Below, in pieces: positions 18,323 to 27,482 of a stretch of 64,000 nt of DNA. Source of the DNA: Paenibacillus oralis (GTDB taxonomy: Bacteria; Bacillota; Bacilli; Paenibacillales; Paenibacillaceae); NCBI RefSeq assembly GCF_003863965.1, contig NZ_RRCN01000001.1, forward strand, positions 1,041,042-1,105,041. The letters are read 5' to 3'. A model generated the notes under the pieces. The model was not told the DNA's origin and searched no databases. It saw nothing but the letters and a program-made list of their open reading frames with translations. Every line of letters begins with the position of its first letter. Within the stretch, counting starts at the first letter, position 1. Made by a program: the position numbers and the translations under genes.

Positions 18323-19210
18323 TTAGCCGATGCCGATGCCGATCACGTGGCGGTCAATGCCGGCCAGGTCGGGAATTGTGACGATTTCCCGCCACTGCCC
18401 TGCCGCGCGGAGCAGGTCCGCGACCGCGGCGGCCTGGCCCAGGCCGAGCTCGAAGCCGATCAGGCGAGGCGGCCTCGGGAGCAGCGCGAGCTGCGCCAGC
18501 ATGGCCCGGTAGGGCGCAAGCCCGTCCGGACCGCCGTCAAGCGCGCCGCGCGGCTCGTAGTCCCGCACCTCGGGCTGAAGGTGCGGGATATCCCCCGCCG
18601 GGATATACGGCGGGTTCGACACCACGATGTCCAGCGGCTCGCCGGCAAACGGTTCAAGCAGGTTCCCCTGCTTGAACTCCACCCGCAGGCCGAGCCGCCG
18701 GACATTATCCTGCGCCACCGCCAGAGCGTCCGGCGAGATATCGCTCGCCGCGATGCGCCACGCCGGGCGCAGGTGAGCCAGGGCAGCGGCGATCGCCCCG
18801 CTGCCGGTGCCGATATCGGCGGCGTAAGGCGCGCCGCCGGGCCACAGCGCATCGCCCTCGGCGGCGATGCGCTCGACGAGCAGCTCCGTTTCCGGGCGGG
18901 GAATCAGCACAGCCGGCGTGACCTGAAAGGTCAGGCCGTAAAATTCCTGTTCCCGGGTAATGTACTGCGCCGGCTCGCCCGCCGCTTTGCGGCGGACAAC
19001 CTCCTCCCAGGCTTCCCTTTTGTCCGCCGGGAACGGATCACGCAGCGCGGCCAAATACCCCGCGCCCGAAACGCCCAGCACATGCCGCAGCAGCAGCTCG
19101 GCATTGGACTCCGGCTCCCGCACGCCCGCCGCCGCTAAAAAAGAAGAAGCCTCTTTGCGGGCTTCCCAAATACTGATCGCTCCGGATAACCGATATCCTT
19201 CACTGTTCAA
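18323..19210 (-). CDS. prmC: Release factor glutamine methyltransferase
   Basis: This enzyme methylates the GGQ glutamine of release factors using S-adenosylmethionine. It has 295 residues with a helical N-terminal domain and a Rossmann methyltransferase domain. The LIPRPETE, ADIGTGSGAIA and catalytic VSNPPYIP motifs are all present. It starts with TTG at 19210, four bases after the prfA stop, with GGAGA upstream, so it is translated in tandem with its substrate gene prfA as in Bacillus. Confidence 0.95.
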   Translation of the reverse strand: MNSEGYRLSGAISIWEARKEASSFLAAAGVREPESNAELLLRHVLGVSGAGYLAALRDPFPADKREAWEEVVRRKAAGEPAQYITREQEFYGLTFQVTPAVLIPRPETELLVERIAAEGDALWPGGAPYAADIGTGSGAIAAALAHLRPAWRIAASDISPDALAVAQDNVRRLGLRVEFKQGNLLEPFAGEPLDIVVSNPPYIPAGDIPHLQPEVRDYEPRGALDGGPDGLAPYRAMLAQLALLPRPPRLIGFELGLGQAAAVADLLRAAGQWREIVTIPDLAGIDRHVIGIGIG

Positions 19211-19214
19211 TAGA

Positions 19215-20291
19215 TTATTCTCCTTTTTCCATCAATTCCGCTTGCTCGGCGATCGTCAGCGCCGACACGATCTCTTCGATCTCGCCGTTCATGACCTGAT
19301 CCAGCTTGTGCATGGTCAAGCCGATGCGATGATCCGTAACCCGGCTTTGCGGGAAGTTGTACGTCCGGATCCGCTCGCTGCGGTCCCCGGTGCCGACCTT
19401 GCTTTTCCGCTCGCCGGCGTACTTCGCTTCCTCTTCCTGCCGCTTCATGTCGAAGATGCGGGCGCGAAGCACCTGCAGCGCCTTTTCTTTGTTGGAGTTT
19501 TGCGATTTGCCGTCCTGGCAGGTCGCCACGATGCCCGTCGGAATATGCGTCACCCGCACGGCCGACTTCGTCGTGTTGACCGATTGGCCGCCGGCGCCGC
19601 TGGAACAAAACGTATCGACGCGGATATCTTTATCCAAAATTTCGATGTCGACGTCCTCGACTTCCGGCAGAACCGCCACCGTCGAGGTCGACGTATGGAT
19701 CCGTCCGCCGGACTCCGTAGCGGGGATGCGCTGCACGCGGTGCGCCCCGCTTTCGTATTTCAGCTTGCTGTACGCGCCGCGGCCGTTAATCATGAAGATA
19801 ACCTCTTTAAAGCCGCCGAGGTCGCTTTCGTTCATATCCATCAATTCGATGCGCCAGCCTTGAGAATCGGCATAACGGGTGTACATGCGGTACAAATCCG
19901 CCGCGAACAAGGCCGCTTCGTCCCCGCCGGCGGCGCCGCGGATTTCTACGATTACGTTCTTATCATCGTTCGGGTCCTTGGGCAGCAGCAAAATGCGGAT
20001 TTTCTCTTCCAGTGCCTGCTGGCGCGCGGTCAGCTCCTCGATTTCCAACTTCACCATTTCCCGCATTTCGTCATCCAGCTTCTCGGCTTGCATCACCTTG
20101 GCCGCTTCCAACTCGCCGATTACTTGTTTATATTCGGTGTACGCCTCATAAGCCGGCTGTAAATCCGATTGTTCTTTGGAATAATCCCGCAGTCGCTTTG
20201 CGTCATTCGCCACATCCGGATCGCAGAGCAGCTCGCTCAGCTTCTCGTACCGGTCGGCCAGGGATTGTAGTCGGTCCAACAAGGAAATCAC
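19215..20291 (-). CDS. prfA: Peptide chain release factor 1
   Basis: RF1 terminates translation at UAA and UAG. It has 358 residues, the usual length. The decoding tripeptide lies in RIPATESGG and the peptidyl-hydrolysis GGQ in [11 protein letters not shown]. The rest aligns with the family, including [11 protein letters not shown] near the C-terminus. It heads the leftward prfA-prmC pair. The 196 bases upstream are AT-rich and probably hold the promoter, but I could not fix -35/-10 boxes. Confidence 0.97.
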   Translation of the reverse strand: MISLLDRLQSLADRYEKLSELLCDPDVANDAKRLRDYSKEQSDLQPAYEAYTEYKQVIGELEAAKVMQAEKLDDEMREMVKLEIEELTARQQALEEKIRILLLPKDPNDDKNVIVEIRGAAGGDEAALFAADLYRMYTRYADSQGWRIELMDMNESDLGGFKEVIFMINGRGAYSKLKYESGAHRVQRIPATESGGRIHTSTSTVAVLPEVEDVDIEILDKDIRVDTFCSSGAGGQSVNTTKSAVRVTHIPTGIVATCQDGKSQNSNKEKALQVLRARIFDMKRQEEEAKYAGERKSKVGTGDRSERIRTYNFPQSRVTDHRIGLTMHKLDQVMNGEIEEIVSALTIAEQAELMEKGE

Positions 20292-20487
20292 CTCTCTTAT
20301 CTCACAATTTCCTGAAAAAAGCCGTTTATTCCCGATATAGTATAACTAGGTTAAACGACTTTTTATTATACCATATGCGAACAAAAATAACCAGGTTATA
20401 TCCGTAGCTCCCTATGTCCTACTGTTCGAAAGGAACATTTTCATGTAAAATCATCTCACACATGAAGACGCCAAAGGAGGAAAGCCC

Positions 20488-21408
20488 GTGGATATGCTGG
20501 ATCTCAAGGTGTTCATTGCCGTGGCCGAAAGCGAAAGCATGAGCAAAGCGGCCAGGTATGTCGCTTTAACCCAACCGGCCGTCAGCCTGCGCATCGCCGG
20601 GCTGGAGATGGAGCTGGGCGCCCCGCTGTTCCATCGAACGCGGTCCGGCGCTTTCCTGACGGAGGCTGGTCGGAAATTTTATTTTTACGCCCAATATGCG
20701 CTCAGCGCCCTGGACGCGGGACTGGACTCGGTGCGCAAACTGTCCGGGCCTCCGGAAGAAACCGGCCTTAGAATCGGCATCGTAGAGTCGCTGACGCATG
20801 TCATGCTTCCGTCCGTCATCCGCTCGATGAAGGAGCATAGCGCGGCCGCCCAATGGAAGATCAGCACCGGGCCATCGCTGGATTTGGCGCTGCGGACCGC
20901 TTCCGGAGAGCTGGACATCGCCTTCATCAACCAGATGTTCGCCCCCCTTCCCCAGATCGAAACCGTCAAGCTGTTTGAGGAGCCGCTGGCCTTCATCGGC
21001 CCGAAGCAGCCGGGTTTCCCCCGTTATCAAAGCCTCGCCACCTATTTGCAGGAAGTGCCCTTCATTTTGCTCAAACGCCATATGCCCCTGCGCGAACTGC
21101 TGGAGCATAACCTGTTCACGCCGCTGCGCGTGCGCCCGCAAAAGCTGATCGAAGTGGATGCTTCCCACATCATCCGCCAAATGGTCGGACAAGGCAGCGG
21201 CTGTTCCTTTTTACCCATGTCATCCCTTTGGCCGGCCGGCAGCGACGCGTCGATCGAGATTCTTCCGCTGGCGGAAATCCGCCTGAAGCAAAGCTTTTAC
21301 TGCGCTTACCCGCAATCGGCTGCCGAACCCGTACGGCAACTGCTCCCCGCACTCCTTGCCAGCATCAAAGAACAAGTCGCCCTGTTCCGCAGCAACGGCC
21401 TGGCTTAA
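20488..21408 (+). CDS. LysR-family transcription regulator
   Basis: This 306-residue regulator has an N-terminal winged helix-turn-helix (SMSKAARYVALTQPAVSLRI, residues 17-36) and a two-lobed effector-binding domain. It starts with GTG at 20488 behind AGGAGG. It lies 140 bases upstream of, and in the same direction as, the ABC/amidohydrolase unit. It therefore probably senses the imported compound or its product, although LysR genes are more often divergent from their targets. The effector is unknown. Confidence 0.9.
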   Translation: MDMLDLKVFIAVAESESMSKAARYVALTQPAVSLRIAGLEMELGAPLFHRTRSGAFLTEAGRKFYFYAQYALSALDAGLDSVRKLSGPPEETGLRIGIVESLTHVMLPSVIRSMKEHSAAAQWKISTGPSLDLALRTASGELDIAFINQMFAPLPQIETVKLFEEPLAFIGPKQPGFPRYQSLATYLQEVPFILLKRHMPLRELLEHNLFTPLRVRPQKLIEVDASHIIRQMVGQGSGCSFLPMSSLWPAGSDASIEILPLAEIRLKQSFYCAYPQSAAEPVRQLLPALLASIKEQVALFRSNGLA

Positions 21409-21555
21409 GCTGCCGCAGGGCTCTTTCCCGCCCGCCAAAGAACCCGTCTTCAACCAAAACCGTTAGATTTAAGTCATATATCCTGACATAAAAACTCCTT
21501 ATGACCTCACATACGTCACCTATATTACTATTTACTTAACACAAAGGAGGTGGCA

Positions 21556-22356
21556 ATGATGAATCCCTACAAAATGGAGCTGGAAAACGTAAGCAAAACC
21601 TATCTGGCTGCGGACGGAACAGCCGTCAAAGCGCTTGGCCCGATCGCAATGCGCATTCCCAATCACCGCTTTATCAGCATCGTCGGTCCGAGCGGTTGCG
21701 GCAAATCCACCCTGTTCAATATCATTTCGGGCCTGGTGGACAACACGGAAGGAGCGATCTATGTAGGCGGCAACCGCGTCGACGGCTTGACCGGAATTAC
21801 GGGTTATATGCTGCAAAAAGATCTGTTGCTTCCCTGGCGGAACATTTTGGACAACGTCATTTTGGGACTGGAAATTCAAGGCGTGGCGAAAAAAGAAGCG
21901 AAGGCCAAAGCGCTCCCACTCCTGCACAAATACGGGTTGAAGGGATTCGAGCATCATTATCCGGCCCAGCTTTCCGGCGGCATGAGGCAGCGGGCGGCGC
22001 TGCTGCGGACGATTTTGTACGATCGCGACATCATCCTTTTGGACGAGCCGTTCGGCGCGCTGGATGCCCAGACCCGGGCGATGATGCAGGAGTGGCTGCT
22101 TGATCTTTGGGATGATTTTCAGAAAACGATCCTGTTTGTTACCCATGACATGGAAGAGGCGATTTACTTGTCCGACGAAGTGTACATCATGACCTCAAGA
22201 CCGGGGACGATCAAGCGCCATCTTACGATCGATTTGCCGCGCCCGCGCAAGCCGCAGATCGTCACTTCCCCCCAGTTCATCGCCCTGAAGGAGGAAGCGC
22301 TGCGGATTCTTTCGGAAGAAACGCTGAAGGCTTACCGGCAGGAAGCGGCCGTATAA
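21556..22356 (+). CDS. ABC importer ATPase (SsuB/TauB/NrtD type)
   Basis: This cytoplasmic ATPase has about 266 residues. It has Walker A GPSGCGKST, a Q-loop reading LQKDLLLPWRN (the LPWRN form typical of nitrate/sulfonate/taurine importers), the signature LSGGMRQR, and Walker B IILLDEPFGALD with switch VTHDMEEA. Two adjacent ATGs at 21556 and 21559 follow AAGGAGG, and either may be used. The permease and receptor follow immediately. Confidence 0.92.
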   Translation: MMNPYKMELENVSKTYLAADGTAVKALGPIAMRIPNHRFISIVGPSGCGKSTLFNIISGLVDNTEGAIYVGGNRVDGLTGITGYMLQKDLLLPWRNILDNVILGLEIQGVAKKEAKAKALPLLHKYGLKGFEHHYPAQLSGGMRQRAALLRTILYDRDIILLDEPFGALDAQTRAMMQEWLLDLWDDFQKTILFVTHDMEEAIYLSDEVYIMTSRPGTIKRHLTIDLPRPRKPQIVTSPQFIALKEEALRILSEETLKAYRQEAAV

Positions 22357-22389
22357 CGCTAAATAACCGTTGGAAAGGAGCGAACAACG

Positions 22390-23259
22390 ATGCAAAGCGA
22401 AGCGGATGTCATGGAGAACGGCGGCAAATTGGGAAGCGCGGGCCGTGCGGCCCGTCAGCGCCGCAAATCCAACGCTTTAAAGTACGAAATGAGCCAGCCG
22501 AAGCCATGGCTGGTTAACGCAGGCCGCATCGCCTTATTTCTGGTCATCTTGCTGCTTTGGGAAAGCGGCGCCCGCACCGGTCTCATCAACGCCTTTTTCT
22601 GGAGCCAGCCGGCGGAGATCGCCCGCACTTGGTGGACCGGCGTACAGTCCGGCTCCGTTTGGCAAGATACGTTTTATACCTTTCGTTCCACCATTTACGG
22701 CTTTCTGCTGGGAACGGCGGGCGGAACGCTGATCGGTCTATCCTTTTGGTGGTCCAAATATTATGCCCGGATTTTCGAGCCTTTTATTATTATGTTCGAG
22801 GCCATGCCCAAGCTGGCGCTTGCCCCGATTATCGTGCTCGTATTCGGCATCGGCATCGGGTCCAAGATCGCCATGGGCTTTGCGATTACCGTCGTGATCA
22901 CCACGCTCACCACCTACAACGGCGTACGCAGCGTCGACAAGGATCTCGTGCGGATGGTTTATTCGCTTGGCGCCTCCCAGCTGCAGGTGTTCAGCAAAGT
23001 GATCGTGCCCACGGCGATTCCGGCGATGATATCCGCGCTGCGCATCAATATCGGGCTGGCGCTCACGGGAGCGATCGTCGGCGAATACATCGGCTCCGAG
23101 CAAGGGCTTGGACGCATGATCTTTTACGCCGGGCAAACGTACGAAATCAGCCTGATCTGGGCCAACATTTTTAATCTGTCCATCCTGTCCATGCTGCTGT
23201 ACATCCTGGTCGGCAGGCTGGAAGTCTTCTTGCTGAAAGGATTTACCCATCAAAAATAA
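22390..23259 (+). CDS. ABC importer permease (SsuC/TauC type)
   Basis: This 289-residue membrane subunit has six predicted helices. A polar N-terminal extension of about 40 residues precedes helix 1. The coupling loop MVYSLGASQLQVFSKVIVPTA and the C-terminal GLGRMIFYAGQTYE match the nitrate/sulfonate/pyrimidine-precursor permease family. AAAGGAG lies 9 bases before the ATG. It follows the ATPase by 33 bases in one transcript. Confidence 0.92.
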   Translation: MQSEADVMENGGKLGSAGRAARQRRKSNALKYEMSQPKPWLVNAGRIALFLVILLLWESGARTGLINAFFWSQPAEIARTWWTGVQSGSVWQDTFYTFRSTIYGFLLGTAGGTLIGLSFWWSKYYARIFEPFIIMFEAMPKLALAPIIVLVFGIGIGSKIAMGFAITVVITTLTTYNGVRSVDKDLVRMVYSLGASQLQVFSKVIVPTAIPAMISALRINIGLALTGAIVGEYIGSEQGLGRMIFYAGQTYEISLIWANIFNLSILSMLLYILVGRLEVFLLKGFTHQK

Positions 23260-23307
23260 AAAGAGGGCTATATATGCCAAGGAGCAAATAGGGGGTTGGT
23301 TGCCATC

Positions 23308-24369
23308 ATGACAAATGTCAAACTTTTATCTCGTAAAGCATGGATGCTTGCCGCACTGCTCATCACGGCGCTGATCGCCGGTTGCGGAGGAGGTCAAGCT
23401 CCGCCGGGGACGGCAGCCGGAACGGCACCCGCGGCCGGCGTCGCCGATGGCTCGAACAGCGAGAACAAGGGCGGCACCAAGGAGATCGTCATCGCCGAGC
23501 CGGTTCACAGCACCGGGTATTTGCCGCTTTATATCGCCATCCGCAAAGGATTTTTCGACGGCCTGAACGTCAAAGCGATTACGCTGTCCGGCGGCAGCGC
23601 CCACACCAACGCGGTACTGACCGATCAGGCTTTCGGCTTTATCGGCGGCCCCGAGCATAACGCCTTCGCCAAAGCCAAGGGCGCTGAGCTTAGGGCCATC
23701 GTAAACATCGTCAACCGGGGCAATGTTTATTTGGTGGCCCGGTCCGGCCTTGACCCCGGCGACGACATCGCCGCCTTCATGAAAGGCAAAACTGTGGCCG
23801 TGTCCCAATACGGCGGGACCCCCAATTCAATCATTCGTTACCTGGCGGGAGAATGGGGACTTGAGCTTGACAAGGATTTGACGTTGAAGGAGGTCGATAC
23901 CGGAGCGATCCCCGCGGTGCTGCAGCAAAATCAAGGCGACGTGGCCGTCGTAACCGAACCGATGCTGACGCAGGGCATCAAGGAGGGCATCTGGGGCGAA
24001 CCGTTCTACAATGTGCCACAGGAGCTTGGTCCGTATGCCTATTCGACGATCAACATCAAGCAGGACAACATCGAAAATGATCCGGAAACCGCGCGGAAAT
24101 TTGTCGACGGCATTCTGAAAGGACTTGAATTTATCCGCGACAACAAAGCGGAAAGTATGGAGATCGCCAAGCTGGAATTCCCGTCGATGGCCGATGAACT
24201 GCTTGCGGCGACGATCGACCGGTCTTATGAGGACGAAATGTGGGAATACACGGGCCAGATCATCGAAGATGCCGTAAACACAGGCTTATCTGTCGTTCGC
24301 GCGGCCGGGCTGCTGAAAGACGAAGCAATTGGTTATACGGATATCGTGGACATGCAATTTGTTAAATAA
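23308..24369 (+). CDS. ABC importer substrate-binding lipoprotein (NMT1/SsuA type)
   Basis: This receptor of about 353 residues has the lipobox LIAGC, an Ala/Gly/Pro-rich linker, then a type 2 periplasmic-binding fold. It has EPVHSTGYLPLYIAIRKGFF near the start of the domain and GGPEHNAFAKAKG further on, as in thiamin-precursor, nitrate and sulfonate receptors. ATG at 23308 is taken rather than the TTG at 23296, which abuts the G-rich ribosome site. The ligand is unknown; the downstream amidohydrolase suggests an amide, carbamoyl or ureido compound. Confidence 0.88.
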   Translation: MTNVKLLSRKAWMLAALLITALIAGCGGGQAPPGTAAGTAPAAGVADGSNSENKGGTKEIVIAEPVHSTGYLPLYIAIRKGFFDGLNVKAITLSGGSAHTNAVLTDQAFGFIGGPEHNAFAKAKGAELRAIVNIVNRGNVYLVARSGLDPGDDIAAFMKGKTVAVSQYGGTPNSIIRYLAGEWGLELDKDLTLKEVDTGAIPAVLQQNQGDVAVVTEPMLTQGIKEGIWGEPFYNVPQELGPYAYSTINIKQDNIENDPETARKFVDGILKGLEFIRDNKAESMEIAKLEFPSMADELLAATIDRSYEDEMWEYTGQIIEDAVNTGLSVVRAAGLLKDEAIGYTDIVDMQFVK

Positions 24370-24394
24370 GCAAAAAAAATCGGGAGGGAATATC

Positions 24395-25147
24395 ATGAGA
24401 GTTTGGGACAAGTTTTTGACGGAACGCGACAAACAGGTTTTCGGCAGCGCCGGTTATGACGCCAAAGCCGGTTTCGGGAAACGGCCGGCCGTGCTGGTCA
24501 TCGATGTCAGCTACGGGTTTTGCGGTCATCAACAAGAACCGATCCTCGATTCCGTCAAACGCTGGCGCAACAGCTGCGGCGAATCCGCCTGGGAGGCGAT
24601 CCCGCATATTCAGAAGCTGCTGCAGGCCGCCCGTGAGCAGCGTATACCGGTCTTCTACTCGACCGGAGTCGACCGTCGTCCCGACGGTTTCGACGCCGGC
24701 GGCTGGAGACGCAAAAATACCCGTTCAGAGGAACAGGAAGGAGTCCCGGGCTACGGCGGCAACGAGATCGTCCGGGAAATCGCCCCCGAGCCCTACGAGA
24801 TCGTCATCGAGAAACTAAAACCCTCGCCGTTTCACGGCACACCGCTGCTCGGCTTTCTGAACGATCTCGGCGTCGACACGCTGCTGATTTGCGGCACGAC
24901 CACCGGCGGATGCGTGCGGGCCGGGGTCATCGACGCTTTCTCTTACAACTACTTCGTTGGCGTCGTGGAGGAATGCACGTTTGACCGGGGCGAAGCGTGC
25001 CATGCCATCAATCTGTTCGATATGAACGCCAAATACGCCGACGTGGTCAGTACGGAGGAGACCATCAATTATATCTATCAAACGGAAAAAGGCTTGTTTG
25101 ACGGAAAAATTGATTTTTCCGCCGCAAGCTCCCATGCAGCACCGTAA
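24395..25147 (+). CDS. Isochorismatase-family cysteine amidohydrolase (N-carbamoylsarcosine amidase-like)
   Basis: This is a 250-residue cytosolic hydrolase. The catalytic Asp is in VLVIDVSYGF, the Lys in VIEKLKPSPFHGT, and the nucleophile Cys in GTTTGGCVRAG, forming the Asp-Lys-Cys triad of the isochorismatase-like superfamily. The spacing and the TTGGCVRA form resemble N-carbamoylsarcosine and maleamate amidohydrolases rather than true isochorismatase. GGGAGGG precedes ATG 24395. It follows the receptor and overlaps the MFS gene, so it probably acts on the imported solute. Confidence 0.88.
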   Translation: MRVWDKFLTERDKQVFGSAGYDAKAGFGKRPAVLVIDVSYGFCGHQQEPILDSVKRWRNSCGESAWEAIPHIQKLLQAAREQRIPVFYSTGVDRRPDGFDAGGWRRKNTRSEEQEGVPGYGGNEIVREIAPEPYEIVIEKLKPSPFHGTPLLGFLNDLGVDTLLICGTTTGGCVRAGVIDAFSYNYFVGVVEECTFDRGEACHAINLFDMNAKYADVVSTEETINYIYQTEKGLFDGKIDFSAASSHAAP

Positions 25148-26411
25148 TTTTGTCTGGGTTTCCTTATCCTGCGGATTATACTGGTTTGCCTTTTCGTTAA
25201 CCCGGCCCATCATCTCTTTGTACGCGGCCTCCCTTGGCATCCAAGGCATTGCCGCCGGCCTCGTGCTGGCGGTTTACGCTCTGCTCCCGCTGCTGGCGGC
25301 CATACCCGGCGGGTTCATCGCCGACCGGTTGGGCAGAACCGTAGTATTGCGCGCCGGAGCCCTGCTGATGATAGTCAGCGGTCTGCTTTACGGGCTTTCC
25401 GCCGGCCCTTGGATTCTGGCGCTGGCCCAACTAATAGCCGGCCTCGGCCAAATGGCCGTATGGCTGGCCGTCCAGGTACTGATTACGGAAGGACCCGCGG
25501 AAGGAAGCGAAAGCAGGTTCGCGACTTTTTCTTTGTATATGGCTATCGGCCAAATGGTTGCTCCGATTGTCTCCGGCTTTTTGTCGGACCAGTTCGGGTA
25601 TCGAACCGTGTTTGCCGGTTATACGCTAAGCAGCTTGCTGCTTATGCTGACCTCCTGGCGCTGCCGGGAGGAGAGCCGTACTCCCGATCCGGCTGCAACG
25701 GCGCCTTCTCCCTCAATCGGCGCGTCAGCTCGGTTTCTCCAGGCAGAGGAGCCGGTTTCGTTTAAAGTGCGCGGGCTGTTTCGGCAGTGTCTGACGATGG
25801 TCCGCAACCGCAGGTTCGCCGTCATTTTGCTGACCACCTTCATCTCCTTGTTTATCGTTGACGTGCGCACGGCGTACCTGCCCATCCATCTGGAGTCGCT
25901 GGGGATTTCCAACACCCGCGTCGGACTGCTCGTCGCCGTCGGCGCATTGTCCGCCTTGTTTGTCCGGCCGATTTATCCGCGGCTAATGGCAAAACTGAGC
26001 TTCCGCTGGATGCTGATCCTGACCTACGGAGTCTCGCTGATGCTGCTTTTTGCCGTTCCTCTGCTGAGCAACTTTTACGCCATAGCGGCTTTAGTGTTCG
26101 TGACCGGTCTTGCGCTGGGCATCAACCAGCCGATGACGCTGTCCATGATCGCGGGGGCCACGACGCAGGAGGAACGGGGGCTGGGGATCGGCCTCCGCCT
26201 GATGTCCAACCGCGCCGCCCAATTGATGGACCCGCTGTTGTTCGGCTTTTTCACCGCCTTTACCAGCCTGCGGACGTCATTTCTGCTGGTAGGCGTCCTT
26301 CTGCTCGTTTGCTGCGCATTTACCGTTCGGCTTTACCTTTCCTCGGAAAAAGAACCTCTTTCCCGGGCCAGGACGATGGAAAAAGGCCGCGAATTTCAAC
26401 GTAACGGTTGA
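25134..26411 (+). CDS. MFS transporter
   Basis: This 425-residue protein has twelve predicted membrane helices and the major-facilitator loop GFIADRLGRTVVLRAG between helices 2 and 3. A long polar middle loop (about 185-215) divides the halves. The start at 25134 lies 14 bases inside the end of the amidohydrolase gene, implying translational coupling. It could export the hydrolysis product or serve as a second importer. Its last codons form part of a terminator stem. Confidence 0.87.
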   Translation: MQHRNFVWVSLSCGLYWFAFSLTRPIISLYAASLGIQGIAAGLVLAVYALLPLLAAIPGGFIADRLGRTVVLRAGALLMIVSGLLYGLSAGPWILALAQLIAGLGQMAVWLAVQVLITEGPAEGSESRFATFSLYMAIGQMVAPIVSGFLSDQFGYRTVFAGYTLSSLLLMLTSWRCREESRTPDPAATAPSPSIGASARFLQAEEPVSFKVRGLFRQCLTMVRNRRFAVILLTTFISLFIVDVRTAYLPIHLESLGISNTRVGLLVAVGALSALFVRPIYPRLMAKLSFRWMLILTYGVSLMLLFAVPLLSNFYAIAALVFVTGLALGINQPMTLSMIAGATTQEERGLGIGLRLMSNRAAQLMDPLLFGFFTAFTSLRTSFLLVGVLLLVCCAFTVRLYLSSEKEPLSRARTMEKGREFQRNG

Positions 26412-26425
26412 ATTCACGGCCTTCT
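26381..26425. terminator. Convergent terminator between MFS and TM2 genes
   Basis: An imperfect stem of about 15 base pairs spans 26385-26400 and 26407-26421, with loop GTAAC. An A5 run lies to the left and TTCTTC to the right, so it serves both convergent transcripts. The left arm overlaps the last MFS codons. Confidence 0.75.
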
Positions 26426-26443
26426 TCAAGCTACTTCCCGCCA

Positions 26444-26908
26444 TCACTTTGTCAAGTTAATTCCGTTCGGCTGCGGCTGTTCCGAACTGGCGGACCGGCC
26501 AGCGGACCGGGCCCCGGCGATTTGGGCGATCAGCTGGTTCTCAAGCCGCGCATTCCACTCCCGGACCATTCCCGGAAGCAGACAAGCGTCTACGACAACC
26601 CATACGGTGAGGGCCAGGCCAAAAAGAACAACGGGAATCAGGAACAGCGCCGATACCATGGTGTCGGGCGATTCCACGCTTTCGATGCCCGCCGCGATCG
26701 CAAACACAAAGTAAAACACAAACGCAAAAACAGACAAGCAGAGCTGGATAATTCCTGTGGCGATTTTTTTCAGATAAAAACGGTGCACGCCCAGATGGCC
26801 TACCAGCAGCATCAGATAAGAAAGCACCAGCGACTTTTCCCGCTTGTTCATTTCCGAGTTCAGCACAAGCAGCTCATTCGTGGACAGATCGTTTTTCGTC
26901 AGCGCCAT
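26444..26908 (-). CDS. TM2-domain membrane protein
   Basis: This 154-residue protein has a TM2 domain: the GHLGVHRFYL turn near residue 40 between hydrophobic helices, then two more hydrophobic segments around residues 55-110. The C-terminal 40 residues are polar. Its start overlaps the stop of the upstream TM2 gene (TAATG). Both share an N-terminal polar helix containing LST/DTxELLxLxSE. No function is established for bacterial TM2 proteins. Confidence 0.82.
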   Translation of the reverse strand: MALTKNDLSTNELLVLNSEMNKREKSLVLSYLMLLVGHLGVHRFYLKKIATGIIQLCLSVFAFVFYFVFAIAAGIESVESPDTMVSALFLIPVVLFGLALTVWVVVDACLLPGMVREWNARLENQLIAQIAGARSAGRSASSEQPQPNGINLTK

Positions 26909-27258
26909 TAGATAGGGTACTCCGGAGATCTGCCGCGGTCATAAAAAATTCTGTCGATCAAACGGTTTTCCACTCCCGCATTGTGCTGTTTCACCCAAGT
27001 GTGCACAAGGAACGCGTCAACGATCCACCAGATGGACGTGACGACCATTCCGATAACGGTAAGCGATAAAATCAACTGGGCTACCGCCGAACCGGTCCGT
27101 CCCATATAGAAACGATGACCTCCGAACATTCCCAGGAAATACCACAGAACATAGGCCACAACCATGTTTTTCCCCTGGGCTTTCACTTCCGACTCAAGAA
27201 GCAGCAGCTCCCGGGTGTCCAACTGGCTTTTTCTGGACATCAAGTAATCCATACTCAC
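26908..27258 (-). CDS. TM2-domain membrane protein, first of a pair
   Basis: This 116-residue membrane protein has the TM2 core FGGHRFYMGRTG near residue 45 and two or three hydrophobic helices. GTG at 27258 is used, with AGGAGG 8 bases upstream. It is a shorter paralogue of the next gene (26444-26908), and the two form a two-gene operon with a one-base overlap. They may make a heteromeric membrane complex, which is inference only. Confidence 0.82.
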   Translation of the reverse strand: MSMDYLMSRKSQLDTRELLLLESEVKAQGKNMVVAYVLWYFLGMFGGHRFYMGRTGSAVAQLILSLTVIGMVVTSIWWIVDAFLVHTWVKQHNAGVENRLIDRIFYDRGRSPEYPI

Positions 27259-27423
27259 AAAAAACTCCTCCTAATCGATAAATAAAGCAAAAGCTGACTC
27301 CAGTATACTCATAGCTTTTGAGCAAAACAATACAAATTTTTCCCATTTCCGCGCTTAAGTCGAAGGACCTGGGTAAATCATCCTTAAAGACAAACTCTCA
27401 GTTTCCTTTCAGCGGAAATTCAA

Positions 27424-27464
27424 GAAGCCTTCAAATCCGCTTGAACAAGGGACTTGAAGGCTTC
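27424..27464 (-). terminator. Terminator after ychF
   Basis: Fifteen-base arms at 27424-27438 (GAAGCCTTCAAATCC) and 27450-27464 pair with one wobble around an 11-base loop. The following U content is weak (TTGAATTT), so termination may be moderate. Confidence 0.65.
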
Positions 27465-27482
27465 CATCAGCCAGAATTTACA

